A stretch of 64,000 bases of DNA, from positions 45,872,911 to 45,936,910 of the forward strand of contig NC_037088.1 in NCBI RefSeq assembly GCF_002994745.2, read 5' to 3'. The DNA is from Rosa chinensis (lineage: Eukaryota; Streptophyta; Magnoliopsida; Rosales; Rosaceae). The notes under the pieces were generated by a model. It had not been told where the DNA came from. It searched no databases and worked only from the letters and a program-made list of their open reading frames with translations. Position numbers and translations under genes: made by a program. Of the stretch, positions 12,301-21,995 are shown piece by piece (within the stretch, counting starts at the first letter, position 1; every line of letters begins with the position of its first letter).

Positions 12301-13022
12301 CATCATTATAATTTTTTCTATATTTTTAAAAACTTCAAAGCAAAGTGGCCCACAATAAGTTGTGAGCTCGAACAAGACCTCTTTTTTGATGGGCTTCATG
12401 CTTAGCCGAAGTCCAATGAGTTTCGTGCTCAGTTGCTCGATTGTCACCTCTGTATGCTAAATTTAATTTGGCGGCACTTGCAGGTACTTCTCCAAAACTC
12501 TCCATAGTAGCGCATGCAGTAAATTTGAGGCCACGAATGAACCCGCAAATGTTGTTGGATAATACCATTGGGAATATCATTTTGTGGGCTCCGGTGTTAT
12601 TAGATATCTTGGAAGAGACAGCACCACAGAGTGGTGATCATGAATTATGTGACTTGGTGAACATGCTTCATGAATCCCTCAACGAATTTAACAATGAGTA
12701 CTTGGAGACTCTGAAGGGTAAAGAAGGATTTGGAGCCATATGTGACTTACTAGATTTGATGGAGGAAGGGACTTCTATAAAACCACCGCCCGAGATTTAC
12801 GCATTCACGAGCTGGACTAGAATTCTTAACAAACTAGATTTTGGATGGGGAAAGCCATTTCAGATTGGAGTCATCGGAAAAGTTGGACCTGTATTTAGAA
12901 ATCTAACGATATTTGTACAATGCGATCAAGAAATTGAAGCATGGGTGACTTTGGAGGAAAAACAAATGGCTATGCTAGAAAAAGATTCTCAATTTCTAGC
13001 GTTTGCATCTCCAAATCCCTAA
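9387..13022 (+). CDS. BAHD acyltransferase (vinorine synthase/alcohol acyltransferase-like), two exons
   Basis: BAHD enzymes are cytosolic and transfer an acyl group from acyl-CoA to an alcohol or amine, forming esters in scent, flavour, alkaloid or phenolic metabolism. Exon 1 is 9387-10203 and exon 2 is 12484-13022. The junction (CAG/GTAATT ... TTGCAG/GT) keeps frame and gives 451 residues, the usual size of the family. The catalytic motif appears as SHKLADG (HXXXD, about residue 157), and the structural motif as DFGWG late in exon 2. The single intron at the usual BAHD position, between the two domains, supports the model. The start is set by the conserved MVNIEV opening. The substrate cannot be told from sequence. 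The 2280-bp intron carries a Mutator-like element and the source of a larger duplication. No stop or frameshift is seen, so it is probably functional. Confidence 0.92.
10958..11618. mobile_element. Mutator-like miniature element in the acyltransferase intron, 9-bp duplication
   Basis: Inverted ends TTTCTAAATGTACCCAGC (left, after GGATG) and its inverse (right, before ACC) bound 661 bp. They are flanked by ATTTTTTAT at 10949-10957 and 11619-11627. A 9-bp duplication is the mark of Mutator-superfamily insertion. No transposase is encoded. The repeated ACCCAGCAAAT motif inside each end may be a transposase-binding repeat. Confidence 0.85.
11866..12490 (+). repeat. 3' part of the BAHD intron, source copy of an interrupted duplication
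   Basis: From GGGTGACCACAAAATCT to the splice acceptor (GCACTTGCAGGTACTT), this segment is repeated in order at 13578-13766, 21181-21236, 25651-25774 and 27660-27926. The second copy is broken up by transposons. Homology ends within a few bases of the intron-exon 2 boundary. Confidence 0.8.
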
Positions 13023-13213
13023 TTTTCAGGCACTGCTCTTTAGTTTGGTGATGATTAATTCATAAATAAGTTTCAAAGATCTTGTAATACACTCGACGTC
13101 GAGTTTGGTACTTTTTTATGCTTGCATTTATTCTGAATGTCTTTTTAAGTGATATTTACAGCTAATATTTCAATAAGTTTCTTTTATCAAATAAAATAAA
13201 AATTAGCTATGTT

Positions 13214-13577
13214 CACTACTAGAAAAGGTAGCTACTGCACACAAATACATTTATCACAGATTTTCACACGGATGAGTATTTGTGGCTTATAGTACCGTAT
13301 GATACAGAAATCTGTGTGAACTAGTAATACACACGGACACCATGTGGAATCAAAGGGTAATATAGGAATGAAGTAAAATTGGAATGCTATTGCACACAAA
13401 TACATGTGGGTGAAATAATTGATTAGACATTTAATTATCCTAACAGATACATAACTCAGTGTGATTTTAACTACACACAGATATTTGTGTAATGTTAATA
13501 ATCTCGTCAAGACCCTATCTCATCATGTATTGTTCACACACGGCCATCCGTGTGCATCTCTGTTCACACACAAATGC
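13214..13577 (+). mobile_element. CACTA-type terminus and subterminal repeats (remnant)
   Basis: CACTACTAGAAAAGG at 13214 resembles the canonical En/Spm-type end. It is followed by repeated CACACAAATAC/ACACACGG motifs, as expected of subterminal binding sites. No matching right end was found, so only a remnant is called. It lies just after the 3' UTR of the acyltransferase. Confidence 0.5.
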
Positions 13578-13766
13578 CTGGGTGACCACAAAATCTTTGG
13601 TCACCGATGATCGTGTGAACATTAATATATATATATATACACTAGTCATGCGTGTCATTTGGCTTTTTCGCCTTTTCGTTTTTTCTTATGAGAATGTGAA
13701 ATAGTAAATAAACAATAAATTATAACAACAAAAAAAAAGATTTTCTAATAAGAATAAGTAGTTTTT

Positions 13767-13979
13767 TGTTAAAGGAAAAACATATTGTGTGCCTTCGTCA
13801 AAGTGATTGACGGAGAGGGAATCAAGCAATTACCGATTAACATCAATCAGCATGGATTACGAACCAATCAGTAGTTAATGTCATCATTGTAATTGTTCTT
13901 TCCATTGTAATTCTCTCCCTATATAAAGGGGTTATGAAATGAAATGAGTAGACCATTCCAATCGTCATTTACTTTTACA
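13767..13979 (+). repeat. 5' LTR of Copia 1
   Basis: It runs from TGTTAAAGG to CTTTTACA. A TATA-type CTATATAAAGG at ~13919 would start transcription of the element. It is identical by eye to 20963-21175. Confidence 0.92.
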
Positions 13980-15700
13980 CGTTATCAGCACGCTCAGAGA
14001 AAATAGCCAAAGAAAAAAAAACCTAGTTTTCTAGTTTCTTTCCGTCGAAAAACAAAACAAAACCCTAGAAGAAAAAAAAAATTCTTCTTTTCTGCCGCCA
14101 CCACCGATTCCAAAAAAAAAAAACAGGAACAAAAAAAAATTCCCTGCCAGCAGCCTCCACCCTCAGCTCTCCCTCCGCGCGCACAGCCCACCTCACCAAG
14201 CCTCCTCCCTAAGCGCGCGTCTTCGTCTGGCCTCGCAGCCCAGTCTGCGCTCATCTACCTTGTAGCCCCGCCTGCGCGCATAAGCCAGACCTCCATATCC
14301 TTCTTCCGGCCTCTTCCTTTTCCAGCCCACTTGCTGCGCAGATCACAGCCCCAGCCCCGCACGTCTCCGTGCGTCCTGCAATAGCCCAGCCCAGTCCAGC
14401 ATCCTCGCAGCATCAGCCCCGCATCCTCGCAGCCTCAGTCTTGTGCGCGGCATACCACTTGCGGCGTCCGGCTCCGGCAAACCCAGAAGGAAGAAGATGC
14501 GAGAAAAGAAAAAACAAGAGAAAAAAGTGAGCCGGCCCAAAGAAAAGGTCCGGCCCAGAGAAAAAAAAATAGAAAAAGAAACAGGCCTTTCGACCCAGAG
14601 AAAAAAAGAGGAGGCCCCCCCCCCCCCCCCCGGCCCAGAAAAGAAAAAAAAACAGAAATAAAAGAAGAGAGAAAAGAAGAATAAAAGAGAAAAAAAAAAC
14701 AAAAAGAGCTGATCCGGCCCAAAGTAATAGCCGGTCCAAAGAAAAAAATAGAGGCCCTGCAGCCCAGACACAAAAAAAAAAAAAAAAAAAATTAAAATAA
14801 GAACAAGGCCCGTGGCCTACTGCTGAAAAGAAGAGGAAGCGGCCCAGTTTTCTCAAGCCCAAAAACATCGCTACGCACGCCTGCATCAACACGCGCGTGC
14901 GCTAGGATTGTTTTTCTGAAAAACCAAGTATGTTCTCTTTTATTTTCATACTATGGTATATTTAATTATTTATAATTAGATTTTTTTATTTTTGAGCATG
15001 CTATTTTATTGCTTGTTATATATGTGATATATAATCGTGGAATCTAAAGCATGTGAATTTTATTTATGTTTTCTATTTTTTAGCATGCTTTATACCTTAT
15101 TGTTTATACCTTTATTATATTTTGTTATTAAGCATGTTTAATTAGATAATTTTGATTGTTTTAAGCATGCCTTATTATTTATGTTTTATATCATTATATT
15201 TAAGCATGTTATAATTATGTTTAAGCATGCTTTATATTTTATTGCTTATGTTTTTATTATGCAATTGTGAGCATGTTTTGTGAATCTTATTTACTCTTAT
15301 ATAATTATTCCTAAGCATGTCTTTATATTATGCTATTATTTATATTTTATTTTACGCATGATATATTATTGCTATTATTATATGTAGCATATATTTTGTT
15401 GTATATTTGAGCATGTCATGTAGTTTATTTTTATATATGCTATGTTTTATTTATTATTAAATGTGTTATAGTTATTTTTGTAATACAACATATAAAATTC
15501 CATTTTTCCATGATAATGAAAATTCATGCGCATTATACACACACTTACTGTGATAAAGTATTTTCACATAGCATCAAAAAAAAAAAAAATGTGACCATTA
15601 CGAATCTTGGTCTTGAAATCTAATTCATATGTTTGGAAAACAATTTATGTGGATGTCTTTATGACTGCGTAATTTATACCCTCTCTCTTGTTTTCTGTAG
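13980..15700 (+). promoter_or_regulatory. Copia 1 leader with GC-rich 5' part and intron-like 3' part
   Basis: The first ~940 bases are C/A-rich with long A-runs and a C15 tract near 14616. At 14928 the composition switches to very T-rich, beginning with GTATGT and ending TTTTCTGTAG at 15700, exactly at the gag ATG. That is the anatomy of a plant intron (773 nt). The same stretch holds ten exact AGCATG motifs. Splicing is inferred, not shown. Confidence 0.5.
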
Positions 15701-16675
15701 ATGACTGACCCAACTCGACCTGAGTTTGACATCTTGGACTCAGAAGGACTTGAGTACCATCGTTGGGTTTCCGATATGGAAACTGCCTTTGTGGCAAAAG
15801 ACTACACTGCCACCATTACTGATCCCAAAGATGATGAACCATCTAATAAGCTAAAAGCAGATGCCTTAATTTTTCTGAGGCGACATATTGATCCTAGCCT
15901 ACGCTGGGAGTACCTTCAGTTGAAGACACCCAAAGCACTGTGGGATGCCCTTAAAGGACGTTTTGGGAACATTCACGATACTTTGCTCCCAGAACTAGCT
16001 ATTCAGTGGAATGGAATCCGCTTGCTTGACTATAAAAAGGTCAATGACTTCAACAAGGACATGTTGCGCTTAAAAGCACGTCTCAATTTCTATGGAAGGG
16101 AAATCACAGAAGATGATATGATCTACAAGACTCTTACCACCTTTCCTAATTCAGCTTTTATACTAGCGAACCAGTATCAGTTGGATTATGACAACAAAAG
16201 AATCACAACCTTCAATAAGTTGATAAGCCTACTGCAAGTGGCTGAGAGACAAAATAAGATTCTCTTGAATAACAATGCCAGGCCCACTGGGACAAAGAAA
16301 ATTCTCGAGGCTAATTATGGAAAAATGAAAGGTGAAAATAACTCCAATGCAAGGGGGTTTAGACGTGCTGATCCCTACCCACGTGGCAACAATGCACCAC
16401 GTGGAAAGGGACATGGGGATCATGGAAACAAGATGCCAAAGGAAAGAGTTGACAATGAACCATGCTATAGGTGTGGATTCATTGGGCATTGGTACAAGAA
16501 CTGCCAAGCAAACAACAGAGTAGCAGCCAATTACAAGAGGTATAGAGAGTCTAAAGAACAAGTGGCTCACTATATGGAAGAAGGAGGTCATGACCTAGAC
16601 GTCAACCTTACAGTTGCAGACTCCAATGGCAAAGAGGAACTTGCTAAGTCAATGGATGCTCTCAATCTTGACTGA
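15701..16675 (+). CDS. gag: Copia 1 Gag (capsid/nucleocapsid), intact
   Basis: This is a 324-residue Gag that would form the virus-like particle and bind element RNA. The N-terminal half has the Copia gag pattern: GLEYHRWVSDMETAF near residue 17, ALWDALKGRFG near 85, and later VAERQNKILLNNNARPTGT. A single zinc knuckle CYRCGFIGHWYKNC (C-X2-C-X4-H-X4-C) lies at about residues 255-268. It is followed by an acidic tail ending NLD and a TGA stop. Most Copia elements fuse gag to pol in one frame. Here the stop and an AT-rich spacer (16676-17040) separate them, and Copia 2 has the same arrangement, so this is a family trait. No lesions are seen. Confidence 0.9.
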   Translation: MTDPTRPEFDILDSEGLEYHRWVSDMETAFVAKDYTATITDPKDDEPSNKLKADALIFLRRHIDPSLRWEYLQLKTPKALWDALKGRFGNIHDTLLPELAIQWNGIRLLDYKKVNDFNKDMLRLKARLNFYGREITEDDMIYKTLTTFPNSAFILANQYQLDYDNKRITTFNKLISLLQVAERQNKILLNNNARPTGTKKILEANYGKMKGENNSNARGFRRADPYPRGNNAPRGKGHGDHGNKMPKERVDNEPCYRCGFIGHWYKNCQANNRVAANYKRYRESKEQVAHYMEEGGHDLDVNLTVADSNGKEELAKSMDALNLD

Positions 16676-17042
16676 TCTGCTTTATTCATTTTATTTTCCA
16701 AAGACAGTTGTGAAGGCATAATGCCTCATTTTTAATTAGACTATTGTTTGGTCTTAAAGTTTATTTTCAATCATGGATTGATGAATAAGATTTCTGAACA
16801 AGACCTTGATTTGATTATCATTGGCTTATTAATAAATTTTGAATTTTATTCTGAAGCACTGAATTTATTCAAATTTATTTACTATACACATATTTACATG
16901 GTTCTACAAAGCACTATAAAGATGTAAAGCAATACATCTAGAGAAAAATTATTAGAATGAAAAGAATATCATTCTAAGCAAATAGAAATACTCTAAAGAA
17001 TATGAGCTATATTTTCTAAAAACCTCCCATTTATTTGTAGGA

Positions 17043-20000
17043 ATGAATGGAGGAGAACTTGAGTGCTTAGATGATAGTGGGACTACCCACACAATATTAA
17101 GAAATAGGCAATTATTCATTGAACTAATAGCCTATAATTCCTCTGTGACTATGATGATTGGATTATCACAACTAATAAAATGGCGAGGAACTGCCAAATT
17201 TTTGCTGCCTAATGGCACAACATTTCAAGTCACAGACGCTCTATATGCACCAAGAGCTAATCGAACCTTGTTAATGTTTCAAAGCTATTTGTGCCAACGA
17301 TTATCCAGTAAAAACACACTGTGAGAATGGAACTGAATACTTTGATATTACATCTCATGACTGTGGAAGGAAACGCATCTTAGAGAAACTTATGAGTCAA
17401 TTTAGTGGACTGTACCTCACTACGATTCGGATCATTGAATCCTATACTGTCACCAACAATGAAATGTGGGACACTGACTCAAACAGGCTTTTGCATGACC
17501 GCCTATGACACCGAGGTTGTGACATGATGATCCATATTTTTCAAGAACTCACACGGACATCCCTTCTTTCGAGTGAAAAAAAAAATGGAGAAAAATCCGC
17601 CACACTGTAAGGTGTCGGTTCTAGTATTGCTCAAATGCAGTCATTGCCTTCTGAAGTACCAGAAGCACTACCTCCCTCCTATTATGCCTCATTGACTATT
17701 TCAAAGGCACATAACTCGTTTTGCAAAGCCTGCTCTTTAGCAAAAACAGGATCGAGACCTTCCTATGCTAAAGATACAAAACAAAACATTCCATTCTTAC
17801 AAAGGATACAAAGAAATGTCTGTGGACATATCTAACCAGAATGCAGACCATTCAAGTACTTTATGGTTCTGGTGGATACTTCGACAATCTGGTCACATGT
17901 CGTTTTATTGTCCACAAGAAATGCTGCAATACTCCTAGCACAGATTATACGTTTAAGGGCTCACCACCCTGATCACCCTATCAAGTCTATAAGGCTTGAT
18001 AATGCTGGAGAGTTTACATCAGAAGCATTTGATGATTATTGCATATCTATTTGGATCGATGTAGAGCATCATGTACCCCATGTGCATACACAAAATGGTC
18101 TCGCAGAAGCCACCATCAAAAGGCTACAGATGGTGACTAGGGCATTGGTTATGCGCACCAACCTGCCTATATCTGCATGGGGTTATGCAATATTGCACGC
18201 AGCTTTACTTATTCGTTTAAGACCCACAGCTAGCCAACCATTTTCTGCGTACCAGTTGGTCACTGGATATGAGCCTGACAATTCACACTTACGCATATTT
18301 GGTTGAGCAGTATATGTGCCTATTGCGCCCCCACAGCGCACCAAAATGGGTCCTCAGAGACGATTAAGTATTTATGTTGGATACGAATCCCCAACAATTA
18401 TCCGCTATTTGGAACCCTTGACAGGCAATCTCTCTACCGCTAGATTTGCGGATTGTCACTTTGATGAGACAGTCTTCCCGTCGTTAGGGGGAGATAGGAA
18501 AAAGGATTTTCCAAGGGAACGACAGGAATTGTCGTGGTTTGTCCCCACTCTGTCTCATCTTGATCCCCGCACTTCATAAAGTGAAAGTGAAGTGAAAAGA
18601 ATAATCGATCTTCAGAACGTAGCAGATTCGATGCCTGATGCGTTTACTGATATCGTAAAGTGACGAGATCACATATACCAGCTGCAAATGTACCTGCAAG
18701 GTTAGAAGTCCCCAACAAGGGGCACGGTGCCGCAGATAGAGGCACTGCAACCGCACTTAGTGGAGGTGTGGTTGAGGCCGTGGCTCCCCAAGGAAGAGGG
18801 GGAGGTCACTTGGTTCGATTGACACTCACCTAAGGAAGAAGAGGGTGAGTAAGGCACAAACCAATCATCAACGTATAGAATCCCTCTCATGAGATTATCT
18901 CTGATTATAGTTATTTCCATGAATCAATACTGGAGGACGCTCCGATGTTTGAAATGATTCCAGAGAACAAAGAAATCTCAAAGGATTACGAGAGTACGTA
19001 TGAGTTGATAGAAAGATCTTCCATACACATTGATGATATATACTGTTGCTCAAGGAATCATAGAGCACAATGATATCGAACCACTCTCTGTTGAAAAATC
19101 TCAACAAAGAGCAGATTGGCCTAAATGGAAAGAATCAATCCAGGTAGAATTAGATTCTCTGACAAAGAGGAAGGTATTTGGTCAGGTAGTGCTAACCCCA
19201 CCAAGTGTAAAGCCTGTAGGACATAAATGAGTCTTTGTCAGAAAGCGTAATGAGAAGAATGAAGTCCTGAGGTACAAGGCTCGCCTTGTGGTGCAAGGTT
19301 TCTCACAACGCCCTGCAATTGACTACGAGGAGACATACTCTCCCGTAATGGACGTTATAACGTTCCGCTACTTAGTTAGCTTAGTGATTTTCGAAGGACT
19401 AGAAATGCAGCTCATGGATGTGGTTACTACATATCTCTATGGGGATCTAGATTCAGAGATATATATGAAAAGTGCCTAATGGGGTTACATTACCCAAGCC
19501 AAGTGACTCTAAACCACAGAGTGCGTTTGCAATTAAGTTGAAACGCTCACTTTACGGATTGAAACAATCCAGACGGATGTGGTATACCCGTCTAAGTGAC
19601 TACTTGATTGGGAAGGGATATAAGAACGATGAATTATTCCCCTGCGTATTCATAAAGAAAACAAGTTCCGGATTTGCAAATTGTAGTAGTATATGTCATA
19701 ACTGGTACTCTTGATGAAATAAGAGAAACCGCGAGCTACTTGAAATCCGAATTTGAGATGAAGGATCTTGGGAAAACTTGATTCTATCTAGGTCTTGAAC
19801 TAGAACACCGAGTTTGTTGAATATTAATCCACCAGTCTGCATATGTCCAAAAGTCAGGCGATATAACATGGACAAAGCACATCCTGCTAGCACTCCCATG
19901 ATCGGTTGAAGTTTGGATGCAAGGAAAGATCCATTTCGTCCAAAGAAAGATGACGAACAAGTGTTGGGAGCTGAAATTCCCTATCTAAGTGCAATAGGCG

Positions 20001-20766
20001 CATTATTGTACTTAGCCCAATTTACTCGACCAGACATTGCATTCTCAGTGAACTTGTTAGCTAGATTTAGCTCAGCGCCAACGCAGCATCATTGGAATTG
20101 TATCAAGAACATCTTCGATACCTAAAAGGAACCATTGACTTGAGACCGTTCTTTCCCTACAGAGAGACAAGAGGGACCGCAGATGGAACTGCAATCCCTA
20201 AAGGAAATGTTGATGGCGAAAGCGCCACTCCCTACACTAAAACGCCAAATGACGTTTTGGTCAGTTTTGCTGATACTGGGTACGTCTCTGATCCACATAA
20301 AGATCGTTCCCAAAATGGTTATGTATTTACCAATGGGAACACGGCGATATCTTGGAGATCAACCAAGCAAACCCTTGTGGCTACCTCCTCAAACCACTCA
20401 GAGATCATTGTTGTACATGAGGCGGTTCGTGAGTGTGTGTGGTTAAGAACTATCATTGCACATATTCGAGGGATTAATGGTTTGAGTTCTACCACTGAAG
20501 AGCCTACTTGCATTTACGAACACAATGCAGCTTGCATCGAACAGATGAAGCTAGGTTATATTAAGGGTGATAACACAAAACACATATCGCCAAAGTTGTC
20601 CTACAATCAGCAACAACAGAGTCTCCTCAAGATTCAAATGAATCAAGTAAGGTCTGAGGAGAATATGGCAGATTTGTTCACCAAATCATTGCCTAAGGAC
20701 ACATTTGAGAAACATGTGAAAAGCATAGGAATGCGAAGACTTTCCAAGCCCCCTAGATTAATGTAA
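17043..20766 (+). pseudogene. pol: Copia 1 pol: protease, integrase, RT and RNase H, heavily mutated
   Basis: The order is protease (DSGTTHTI, ~17070), pre-integrase (LHDRL, ~17495), integrase core (VDTS, RLDNAGEF, LAEATIKR, 17863-18140), reverse transcriptase (QGFSQRPAIDYEETYSPVMD, ~19300; SLYGLKQS, ~19550) and RNase H (20240-20700, with LVATSSNHSE and ENMADLFTKSLP). Breaks include in-frame stops near 17506, 18304 and 19228, a stop after KDLGKT near 19780, and several frame changes. The RT active-site YVDD is missing: the frame reads VVVYV and passes straight to ITG, so both catalytic aspartates are gone, probably by a small deletion near 19697. The coding region cannot make active Pol. Confidence 0.9.
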
Positions 20767-20962
20767 GTATCAGGGGGAGGTGTAGACGTCAGGGGGAGTC
20801 TAACACACACATGTCATACTCAAATGTAAAAGGTACGTTGTGCTCTTTTCCTTCGACCAAGGTGTATTTTTGTCCCACAGGGTTTTTATTGTTACTTGGC
20901 AAGGTTTTTAGTGAGGCAACAACTCATGCACCATTTCGTCTTTGACTTGGCACAAGGGGGAG

Positions 20963-21175
20963 TGTTAAAGGAAAAACATATTGTGTGCCTTCGTCAAAGT
21001 GATTGACGGAGAGGGAATCAAGCAATTACCGATTAACATCAATCAGCATGGATTACGAACCAATCAGTAGTTAATGTCATCATTGTAATTGTTCTTTCCA
21101 TTGTAATTCTCTCCCTATATAAAGGGGTTATGAAATGAAATGAGTAGACCATTCCAATCGTCATTTACTTTTACA
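20963..21175 (+). repeat. 3' LTR of Copia 1
   Basis: It is identical to the 5' LTR across 213 bases by direct reading and is preceded by the polypurine tract AAGGGGGAG. Confidence 0.92.
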
Positions 21176-21236
21176 TTTTTTTTTTCCAATTTTTATGGTC
21201 AATAGTAGTCTTCTTGATTTATCCTCTTTTGATAAA

Positions 21237-21731
21237 AATCATAAAAGTTTCATATAACAGTATCGTGCGCCATGTGGTTTAACATTTTACATTATTTTTT
21301 TCCTCAATTTAAATCTATCCACAATTGAGTAAATGATTAACTGAATAAGTAAACATGACATATATAGTATCAATGATCATATGATTCATATCCAACAACG
21401 ATAATAATAATTAGACAACAAACTTATTAAACAACAAATTATTAGAATTTTAATAAAGCATTACATTCTGTTTCTATTGACATGTTTCTCGCATTAGGGG
21501 TAAAGGTGGCAAATAGGTCAGGCTATTTTAAGTTGGTCTATTCGAAATTTGGGCCAACTCAATTATTATTGAGCTCTATTACCTCAAATGTTAGGCCTGA
21601 CCCACATTTCGACCTCGAATCGTGAGTTCGTGACAAGTCGAAATTAAATTAAATATTAAAATATTAGTTAGACTATTTTTTATAGTTGAAAGTTTTATAT
21701 AATTATATTAACAAAAAGAATTCTAAAGAAC
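21237..21731. other. AT-rich non-coding DNA between insertions
   Basis: I see no gene. The stretch interrupts the second intron copy together with 25488-25650, and probably belongs to an older insertion that hosted the LINE. Confidence 0.4.
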
Positions 21732-21995
21732 TTTTCCTAACTTTCCTTTTTTTTTTTTTTTTGAACCAAGGTGTCTCATGGACATATCATTAACAAAAAA
21801 GGGTAAGGCCAGAATGATCATTACATATCCTTCCGCTACCATCTACAGATAGGTAAGAAGTTGTGATGCAAACAAACACCACATTGATACATAGGCTAGG
21901 ATCATTCATTAAGCAAACTCATGCTCACTTATTAAAAGTATGCCTATTCAAACTATGAAACAAAACATAGTAAAATAGGCAACGTCAAAACAGAA

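Larger units (their letters stand above)
13767..21175 (+). mobile_element. Copia LTR retrotransposon 1, 7409 bp, identical LTRs, defective pol
   Basis: This is a full-length element with 213-bp LTRs at both ends that I find identical base for base. It is flanked by TTTTT (13762-13766 and 21176-21180). A primer-binding-type sequence GTTATCAGCACGCTC follows the 5' LTR, and a polypurine AAGGGGGAG precedes the 3' LTR. Order is leader, gag, spacer, protease, integrase, RT, RNase H, which is Copia order. gag is intact, while pol has many stops, frameshifts and a lost RT active site. Identical LTRs mean recent insertion, so the damage must have been present in the parent copy, or enzymes were supplied in trans. 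Confidence 0.93.

Noticed and set aside
14343..14892. Long minus-strand frames rich in F, L and S in the Copia 1 leader
   Set aside because: They are the complement of A-rich and GGCCC-rich leader DNA. Phe-rich low complexity without a domain is a composition artefact.
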